The position numbers were made by a program, and so were the translations under genes. This document shows positions 57,623 through 64,000 of a DNA stretch of 64,000 nucleotides, piece by piece (within the stretch, counting starts at the first letter, position 1; each line of letters opens with the position of its first letter). The notes under the pieces are model-generated. The model did no database searches, had not been told where the DNA came from, and was given only the letters and a program-made list of their open reading frames with translations. The DNA comes from Leptospiraceae bacterium (lineage in GTDB: Bacteria > Spirochaetota > Leptospiria > Leptospirales > Leptonemataceae): assembly GCA_026418015.1 (NCBI GenBank), contig JAOACE010000021.1, positions 1-64,000 on the forward strand, read 5' to 3'.

Positions 57623-59056
57623 TTGTATCCAGAGTTTCTTCTAGAAAAATTGGCTGACGAAAAAAAGTATCAATACCAACAATTCTATCCCGGTTTTTAT
57701 TTAATAAATTGTTTAAAAAATCTTGATTGTAGGTTTATCAATACTCATTCCGATGTTAAGATCCATAGCACGATAAATTATTTTTGGACAAAAAAGATAC
57801 AATCAATCATACAACAAGAGTTGAATTATATCGATAAAGATGATTCTATTATAGGTTCGGTTATCGTCTTGGAAAAAGAAAAAAACCAAAATCAGAATAT
57901 ACTTCGCGTTATAACGAATAATACCCAAGAAAATTATTACGATACCTTTACCAAAGTTCGTTTGGCAGGTAGCACATTAAAACCCTTTTTGTATGCATTA
58001 GCTTTCGAAAAATTATCCTACAACGAAAATACCATGATAGAAGATGTTCCCAAAAAATATTATGATGAAATCAACCATGTTTTGTATATGCCTAAAAATC
58101 ATGACAACAAATATTTGGGTAATATTACCATTAAAGAAGCTTTGAGTAACTCTCGAAATATTCCCGCAGTGGAAATATTGTATCGACTAAAAAAAGACAC
58201 ATTCTATGATTTTTTATATTCTCTTGGAATAGATCATTTAAAGTCAAAAGATCATTACAATCTTAGTATTGCACTTGGAACAGCAGGAATTACACAAATA
58301 CAATTATCCTATTTATATTCTTTATTGTTAAACGATGGAATCCTAAAACCTATAACCATAGGAAAAATCGACGATAATCTTTTATATTTAGATATTTCTC
58401 ATCATTTAGCAACACATAAAATCCAAGAACGAGTGGTATTTTCGAAAGAGACAATTAACAAGATCAATTCTATCCTTGTTGATAACGATTTAAGAAGAAT
58501 TAGTTTTGGTAGAAGAAACTTTATGGATTTTAATTTTCCAATTATTGCCAAAACTGGTACTTCTTATAATTACAGAGATTCTTGGATTGTGGGAATTGTA
58601 GATCATTATTTAATCTGTGTTTGGGTAGGAAAACTCAAAGAAGTTCCCATGTTAGGGGTTTCGGGTATTAACGGAGCCGGAAGAATCTTTTATCAGATCG
58701 TAAAATTCCTTAAACAGAATAAATCCATCGAAGAGAAAACATTCCAAGATTATAAAAAACCTTTTACTAAAAGCGATGCATTTACCAATCGCGATACTCG
58801 CGAAATTGAATTTCCTAAGAATAATCAAAAAATTTTTTTAGAACCATCGAAAGAATCCAATCTTATAATTAAATTAAAGTGTTTCGAAGTACCTTTTATG
58901 CTGGTTCTTTACAACAAAGAAAAAGAAATCTTTAAAAATTATTTTCATCATTCCGAAACCTATGTAAAATTTCGCGATTTAAAAAAAGGTCAATATACCC
59001 TTATTCTTAAACATAAAAACGAGACAAAAATATCTACTTTTCAAATCATCGAATAA
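57623..59056 (+). pseudogene. PBP1C-like transpeptidase without transglycosylase domain
   Basis: 477 residues with the three transpeptidase motifs: S117-x-x-K120 (GSTLKP), S177-R-N179, and KTGTS near residue 310, so the transpeptidase fold looks intact. The C-terminal domain matches the PBP1C tail. The N-terminal half of PBP1C (membrane anchor and GT51 glycosyltransferase) is absent: the frame begins at the point where PBP1C continues after GT51, with a TTG as first possible start. No signal or anchor remains. In E. coli pbpC follows yfhM, and here the fragments of both are adjacent. A remnant, or a domain-only protein. Confidence 0.7.
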
Positions 59057-59074
59057 GAAAATTTTTATCCTTCT

Positions 59075-59797
59075 ATGATTAAAAATATTCAAAACAAAAT
59101 CGAATATTTAAAAATCTTGGGAATGGATTTTTTTAAATTAACCCAACAAGTCTCTTTAGAAAAGATTTTGATTATTAGTGACAATTGCGAACACGAAAAA
59201 ATAATTCGATTGTTATCGTCGAATTTGGATAAAAATATCTTTTTTCTTAAAAGATTAAATACCCAAGAATTGATTACAATCATCAATCATGTAAAAACCG
59301 AAGATCTTATATTTATTATAGACGAATTTAGCACCGAAGAATTGGAATTTTTGTTGAACCATTTTAAAACCGAGGAGATTATTCAAATCATCGAAATTCT
59401 AAATTCTAGAAGAATTCGAAGAGCCATTTCGGAATTAGGCTTAAAAAAAGCAGTAGAAACGATTAAAATATTAAAAATTGATTCCTTAAAATTTTTTTTA
59501 GAACACGTTTCTTGGGAAGAATTGTTAAAATTATCCAAACAATTGTCTATTCAGCACATAAAAAAATGGTTTAAGAAAAAAAGCATAGAAGAAACTATAA
59601 AGTTGATTCAATTTATTGGTACAAATAACTTAATCGAATTGTTTCAAGCATTAGGAATAGAAAAATCCTTAGCAATACTCGAAATATTGAGTACAGAAAA
59701 TACGATTGTCTTAATCCATCAAATCAAAAAGATGAAGTTGCCGAAAATCTACAAAAAACAGTTAGAGGAATTAAAAAAACCTAAAAATAAAAAATAA
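59075..59797 (+). CDS. Helical-repeat protein, unknown
   Basis: A 240-residue all-helical protein. Residues about 60-110 consist of four consecutive 12-13-residue units of similar form (T-x-E-L-I-x-x-I and variants), and the pattern continues less clearly to residue 220. The period resembles the MgtE N-terminal/FliG-like helical arrays, but no functional motif is present. No signal or membrane span. It is 18 bases after the PBP1C-like frame and may be co-transcribed with it. The function is unknown. Confidence 0.55.
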   Translation: MIKNIQNKIEYLKILGMDFFKLTQQVSLEKILIISDNCEHEKIIRLLSSNLDKNIFFLKRLNTQELITIINHVKTEDLIFIIDEFSTEELEFLLNHFKTEEIIQIIEILNSRRIRRAISELGLKKAVETIKILKIDSLKFFLEHVSWEELLKLSKQLSIQHIKKWFKKKSIEETIKLIQFIGTNNLIELFQALGIEKSLAILEILSTENTIVLIHQIKKMKLPKIYKKQLEELKKPKNKK

Positions 59798-60874
59798 TTA
59801 TAAATCTTTTATTATATTTTCTTTAATAATTTCTGCTGGATTTTTGTGGTATTTTATGGCTTCTATGTTTGTTCTGTAAAAATCGTATTCTTTGATGATT
59901 TTCTGCAATTGCTGATAGAGCTCTTTTGCTTCTGTCGATTTTGTTTGAATAATTATTCCCGCGTTTTGTTTTTCTATATATTTTGCATTTTCCAACTGAT
60001 GATTATCTTTTGCATAAGGATAGGGTATTAGAATCATTGGGAGAGAAAAAAGTATACCTTCTGTAATGTTTCCAGCACCAGCTCTACAGATTAAAACATC
60101 AGCTTTTTTAAAATATTCATAGATTTCTGTCGAAAAACCAAAGCATTCGATGTTTTTATTAAATCCAATTTTTTCGAGTTGATTTTTAAAGTCTTCAAGA
60201 TGCAAAATTCCTGTCTGAATAGTCCAATAGTAATCCTTAGAAAATTCTGGGTAATCTTTCCAAAGATTTAAGATCATCTCGTTGAGTTGTTTTGCTCCTT
60301 GACTTCCGCCTGTCATAAAAATGTTTTTTACGTTTTTTTTGGGCTTTAATTCTTTTTGAACAACAAATAATTCTTCGCGAATAGGATTTCCAGTAATCAG
60401 ACTTTTTTTAGCTATCGATGGATATTTTTTTTCGTCAATAGGAAAAGTTAAAAAAATCCTTTTGGCAAAAAAAGAAAAAAGTTTTGTTACATTTCCTGGA
60501 ATTACGTTTTGTTCGCACAGATAGATTTTTTTTCTTAGTAAAATAGCACTAATGAGCGCAGGAAATGTTGGATATCCACCTAATCCAATGATTATGTTAA
60601 TTTTATGTTTTTCGATGATTTTTATTGATTTTAGGATAGCAAGAACGGTTTTGATGGGAAATAACAAAATATCTTTAAGGTTTTTAGAGATTCTTGGAGA
60701 ATCATAATAAAAAGGATTTATGTTTTTTTTTATAAATTCATTATAATTTTTATTTCTCTCTAACGTTAAAAAATAGGTCTCAAATTGATTTTTAAATACC
60801 TGATATAATGCTATTCCAGGCGAAATATGCCCACCAGTACCGCCTGCTACGATCAAGATTTTATTGTTTTTCAT
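59798..60874 (-). CDS. murG: UDP-GlcNAc transferase MurG
   Basis: Adds GlcNAc to lipid I to make lipid II. The N-terminal GGTGGHISPG motif is at residues 11-20. The N-terminal half has GLGGYPTFPALI (about 95-106). The C-terminal half has TGGSQGAKQLN (about 188-198) and ICRAGAGNITEG (about 258-269). At 358 residues it is normal. It overlaps the end of ftsW by 14 bases, within a murD-ftsW-murG arrangement. Confidence 0.95.
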   Translation of the reverse strand: MKNNKILIVAGGTGGHISPGIALYQVFKNQFETYFLTLERNKNYNEFIKKNINPFYYDSPRISKNLKDILLFPIKTVLAILKSIKIIEKHKINIIIGLGGYPTFPALISAILLRKKIYLCEQNVIPGNVTKLFSFFAKRIFLTFPIDEKKYPSIAKKSLITGNPIREELFVVQKELKPKKNVKNIFMTGGSQGAKQLNEMILNLWKDYPEFSKDYYWTIQTGILHLEDFKNQLEKIGFNKNIECFGFSTEIYEYFKKADVLICRAGAGNITEGILFSLPMILIPYPYAKDNHQLENAKYIEKQNAGIIIQTKSTEAKELYQQLQKIIKEYDFYRTNIEAIKYHKNPAEIIKENIIKDL

Positions 60875-61970
60875 AAGCTTTGTTTTTGGTTAAGTTCAAA
60901 AAAATTCCCATCATTATATAATAACTAATTAAAGAAGAACCACCATAACTAATGAATGGTAGTCCAATACCAGTTGTAGGAATAAGTCCCATTGTTACGC
61001 TAATGTTTATCAAAACTTGAACAATAAATAAAATGATGATCCCAGATGCAAACAAAAAAGAAAAAGGATCATTGATTTTTTTTATCAAAAAAAATGCGCG
61101 TAAAAATAAGAAAAAAAACAAAAGAAGAATAAATAGTCCCCCAATAAAACCAGCGTTTTCTACGATAAGTGCATAGATAAAATCTGTATAGCCATAAGTT
61201 AGATAGCGATGTCCTACTGCCTGCGAAATATCTGTACCTAAGAATCCACCTTCTTTAAAAGCGCGATAAGACATAACGAGCTGGTAGCCTTTATCATATT
61301 TGTACTCATAGGGGTTTAGCCAAACCTTAATGCGTTCAAAACGATAGGGTTGAAATATTGCTAAAATAATGATCAAAGGTGTGATAGAAAAACCAAATAA
61401 TAATAAACGAATCCATGGATAACCCGAAACAAAAAGCAAAATAATAAATACAATTAACAATAATAACATCGTTCCATAATGAGGTTGTAAAAATAATAGT
61501 AAAAAAATCAGAATCATTGGTAAAAAATCTTTAATATATTTTTTTATATTTTCTTTATAATTAAACCTTTCTAAAACAATCGCTAAATACAACAAAAAAC
61601 TGATTTTTACAAATTCAGATGGTTGTAGAGAAAATGGACCAATTTGTATCCATCGCTTAAAATCAAAAGAGGTTGTACTTACAGATTTGCTAATACCAGG
61701 TACAAAAACTAATGTCATCAAAAAAATAGAAGTATAGATAATATACAAATACCATTTTTTTAATAAACTTACTGGGAAAATGATAAAAAAAATCATTAGA
61801 ACAATTCCTATAAAATGCCAGATTATTTGCTTGTTAGAAAAATAGAACATATCCTTAAATTGATGATATGCAATAATAGAAGAAGAAGAAAAAAGAAACC
61901 ATGTTCCTGTAATAATTAATATAAAAAATAATAATAAAAAATATAAATCAATTTCTATATATTTTTTCAT
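60861..61970 (-). CDS. ftsW: Lipid II polymerase FtsW (SEDS family)
   Basis: A membrane glycosyltransferase that polymerises lipid II. It has about 10 membrane spans and ends in the family signature GIGLPFISYGGSSLISYYIM (about residues 335-354). The middle has QLVMSYRAFKEGGFLGTDISQ. At 369 residues it is normal. RodA is the close relative, but the position between murD and murG favours FtsW. It overlaps murD by 4 bases and murG by 14. Confidence 0.92.
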   Translation of the reverse strand: MKKYIEIDLYFLLLFFILIITGTWFLFSSSSIIAYHQFKDMFYFSNKQIIWHFIGIVLMIFFIIFPVSLLKKWYLYIIYTSIFLMTLVFVPGISKSVSTTSFDFKRWIQIGPFSLQPSEFVKISFLLYLAIVLERFNYKENIKKYIKDFLPMILIFLLLFLQPHYGTMLLLLIVFIILLFVSGYPWIRLLLFGFSITPLIIILAIFQPYRFERIKVWLNPYEYKYDKGYQLVMSYRAFKEGGFLGTDISQAVGHRYLTYGYTDFIYALIVENAGFIGGLFILLLFFFLFLRAFFLIKKINDPFSFLFASGIIILFIVQVLINISVTMGLIPTTGIGLPFISYGGSSLISYYIMMGIFLNLTKNKAYEKQ

Positions 61971-63367
61971 AAATTAAAATTATAAACTAATTTATTAAAA
62001 AATTCTCCTCTTTCTTTATAATTTTTGAACTGATCAAAAGATGCACAAGCTGGACTAAGAAGTACAACATATTGTTTATTGGGGTCTCTATTTTCTTTTA
62101 GTTTTTTTGTGGCACTATTAAAAGCTTCTTCCATATTGGTGTAAGATTCAGTAAGGTTGAGTTGATTTTTAATTTTTTCGGAAGCAGAACCATAAGGAAA
62201 GATCAACAATCGTTTTTCTTTAAAGATGTTTAAATCTTTTAAAACAGAAAAATCCAAGTTCTTATCCAAACCACCTACAAGTAAGTAAATTATTTTGTTT
62301 TCGTAGCTTTTTATCGCAGAAAGTAAAGATTGAACCGTCGTAGATTTGCTATCGTTAACAAAAAGGATATTTTCCACTTGTTTTATCTTTTGAATTCTAT
62401 AAGGAAGGCCCTGATATTTCGTTAAAGTGTTATAAAAATTTAGGTAATCGAAAGATAAATTTTTTAATTTTAGATAATGTTCCATTGCTTTAACAGAAAA
62501 TAGAAGGTTCATTCTATTGTGGTAGTTATCTATGGGAAAATCCTTCCAATAAAAATGTTTATGCTGAAAGATTTCGATAAATTCTTTTTCTATATCTTGG
62601 GAATTGATTATGATTGTTTCTATCTGTGTTAACTTATCTTGAAATTGATATTGTTTTATTAAATCTACAACGCTTTGATTTATAATTAAGATTTGATGTG
62701 GTTTATAGTAGGAGGGAATAATGTTGAGTTTTGCTAATAGATAATCTTTCATCGAATCGTATCGATCGAGGTGATCCTCTGCAATGTTAAGAAACATTGA
62801 AATATCTGGGTTAAAATAAAAAAGTTTTTCTAACTGATAAGAAGAACATTCTATTACTAATACGCTTGGTAATTCTTTTTTATTTATGTAATTTATTACA
62901 ATATCGGACAATGGCAATCCATAATTCCCACATTCTATTGCATCGATGTTTTGAGAGCGAAGCAACGTTGCAGTTAGGTTTGTTGTTGTAGATTTTCCAT
63001 CAGTTCCAGTTATAGCAATAATAAAGGGTTTTTGTTTTAGGTGATAAAATAATACATAATAGCTAAAATCTAATTCAGCGATAACGTCTATTTTTCGTTT
63101 TTCTAGTTCTTTTACGATTAGCGAATTTCTTGGAAATCCAGGAGAAATAATACAATAATCAAAAGAATAATGATCTAAAAGATGTTGTATTTCTTCTATA
63201 TCTTTTAAATTATAATTAGATAAATTTATAAATTCATCAAATTTTAAGTTTTTATTATCATCATAAACATAGATTTTATTGTTAAGTAATTTTAATAAAT
63301 TTGTTATAGAAGTGCCAGTAATTCCACCAGCACCTAATACAAAAAAAGAACGATTTGTAATATCCAT
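61967..63367 (-). CDS. murD: UDP-N-acetylmuramoylalanine-D-glutamate ligase MurD
   Basis: Adds D-glutamate to UDP-MurNAc-L-Ala. The N-terminal Rossmann segment FFVLGAGGITG and the ATP-binding motif ITGTDGKSTTTNL (about residues 120-132) are present. Later the FVNDSKSTTVQS loop (about 318-329) and LLVGGLDKNLDF are also MurD-like. The start is taken at ATG 63367 (466 residues); a frame to 63418 adds 17 residues that would overlap mraY. It ends in ftsW. Confidence 0.92.
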   Translation of the reverse strand: MDITNRSFFVLGAGGITGTSITNLLKLLNNKIYVYDDNKNLKFDEFINLSNYNLKDIEEIQHLLDHYSFDYCIISPGFPRNSLIVKELEKRKIDVIAELDFSYYVLFYHLKQKPFIIAITGTDGKSTTTNLTATLLRSQNIDAIECGNYGLPLSDIVINYINKKELPSVLVIECSSYQLEKLFYFNPDISMFLNIAEDHLDRYDSMKDYLLAKLNIIPSYYKPHQILIINQSVVDLIKQYQFQDKLTQIETIIINSQDIEKEFIEIFQHKHFYWKDFPIDNYHNRMNLLFSVKAMEHYLKLKNLSFDYLNFYNTLTKYQGLPYRIQKIKQVENILFVNDSKSTTVQSLLSAIKSYENKIIYLLVGGLDKNLDFSVLKDLNIFKEKRLLIFPYGSASEKIKNQLNLTESYTNMEEAFNSATKKLKENRDPNKQYVVLLSPACASFDQFKNYKERGEFFNKLVYNFNL

Positions 63368-63368
63368 A

Positions 63369-64000
63369 TTATTGTAATCGAAGAGTAGAAATTGTGATAA
63401 GAGATAAAATAATACCAACTAACCAAAAACGAACAACAATGCGAGTCTCTGGCCATCCTGATAATTCAAAATGATGGTGTATAGGTGCCATTTTAAAGAC
63501 ACGCTTGCCAGTCAATTTAAACGATGCAACTTGAATCATAACAGAAAGTGCTTCGATAACAAAGATTCCCCCCAAGATTAAGAATAGCATTTCTTTTTTT
63601 AGAATTATAATGGTCATACCTAAGGCACCACCTAATGCTAATGAGCCTGTATCTCCCATAAATACCATTGCAGGTGGAGCATTAAACCATAAAAAGCCAA
63701 TTCCTGCGCCAGCTAATGCGGCAAGAAATACAGAGATTTCGTGTGCATTCTCTACATAAGCAATGTTTAAATAATCAGCTACTTTGGGTGTTCCAGTTAA
63801 ATATGCTAATGCTCCCAAAGTTACAGTTACAATCGAAACAGTACCAATGGCTAATCCATCTAATCCATCTGTTAGGTTAACACCATGTATACTACCAAGT
63901 ATTGCGAAGTACCATAATAGTATTGCTATAATCAAAGGCATCGTTAATAATGGATATTTATAAAAGGGAATAAAGAGTGAGGTAATTTGATAAGAAATCC
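63369..64000 (-). CDS. mraY: Phospho-N-acetylmuramoyl-pentapeptide transferase MraY, 5' end outside the window
   Basis: MraY makes lipid I from UDP-MurNAc-pentapeptide. The visible C-terminal part (about 210 residues of a usual 330-360) contains [12 protein letters not shown] and [12 protein letters not shown], both family signatures with active-site Asp residues, plus the [24 protein letters not shown] end. The open frame continues to the right-hand edge, so the ATG at 63941 is not the start. It precedes murD with a 1-base gap. Confidence 0.95.
   Translation of the reverse strand, partial: ISYQITSLFIPFYKYPLLTMPLIIAILLWYFAILGSIHGVNLTDGLDGLAIGTVSIVTVTLGALAYLTGTPKVADYLNIAYVENAHEISVFLAALAGAGIGFLWFNAPPAMVFMGDTGSLALGGALGMTIIILKKEMLFLILGGIFVIEALSVMIQVASFKLTGKRVFKMAPIHHHFELSGWPETRIVVRFWLVGIILSLITISTLRLQ

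Noticed and set aside
63368-63418. N-terminal extension of murD
   Set aside because: The extra residues are hydrophobic, overlap mraY and are not part of the MurD domain; ATG 63367 fits the family start.

Overview
This AT-rich window (roughly 30% GC) looks like a chromosome segment of a spirochaete. The closest match is the Leptospira side of the phylum rather than Borrelia or Brachyspira. The reasons are an FlhB with the spirochaete-type N-terminal extension, a fliO-P-Q-R-flhB-flhA flagellar export operon, leucine biosynthesis (leuB), a DUF1564-like gene, an SSB without the acidic tail, and many lipoproteins. This placement is inference from gene content; no rRNA is present to confirm it. 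Coding density is high, and many leading genes have no Shine-Dalgarno sequence while several internal genes have a strong one.

Layout. 1-3.6 kb: end of an unknown gene, tilS, and a three-gene overlapping operon (acyltransferase, CBS-domain protein, HNH nuclease). 3.6-6.5 kb: a GAG-rich DUF1564-like gene, then fliE and fliF. 6.5-9.8 kb: an atypical radical SAM protein, tRNA-Ser(GGA), an unusual sigma factor and its partner gene. 9.8-19.6 kb: dnaE, two unknown genes, a small Sm/Hfq-like candidate, and the macromolecular-synthesis operon rpsU-dnaG-rpoD. 19.6-31.4 kb: ACT-type malic enzyme, a DUF962 protein, clpP, eno with an ftsB-like gene, leuB, a lone receiver, a radical SAM/DUF2344 protein, ssb, a small UvrD-like helicase and a TetR regulator. 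31.5-39.6 kb: an RpiB-like isomerase, the flagellar export operon, an LCP-like lipoprotein and rsfS. 39.5-49.2 kb: methyltransferases, an inositol-phosphatase family enzyme, a frameshifted secreted-protein operon, mtnB, an SDR protein, queF, DUF4395 and 5-formyl-THF cyclo-ligase. 49.2-55.9 kb: cheW-cheA-cheB-cheY followed by scpA-scpB. 55.9-59.8 kb: a spherulin-4-like lipoprotein, a broken alpha-2-macroglobulin/PBP1C module and a helical-repeat protein. 59.8-64 kb: murG, ftsW, murD and partial mraY on the minus strand.

How they fit together. The flagellar basal-body and export genes and the chemotaxis operon together build and steer the periplasmic flagella. The mra/mur/fts genes, ftsB-like gene and LCP-like protein serve the cell wall and division. 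dnaE, dnaG, rpoD, ssb and scpAB handle replication, transcription and chromosome organisation.

The most notable observations are: a CheA kinase carrying a C-terminal CheC phosphatase domain with one intact active-site motif; frame disruptions confined to secreted or surface genes, several of them in or beside A-tracts near start codons, while the cytoplasmic genes are intact; a relic of a yfhM-pbpC module in which the start of one gene now abuts the end of the other; and many -10-like elements only 4-9 bases from start codons, which suggests leaderless mRNAs.
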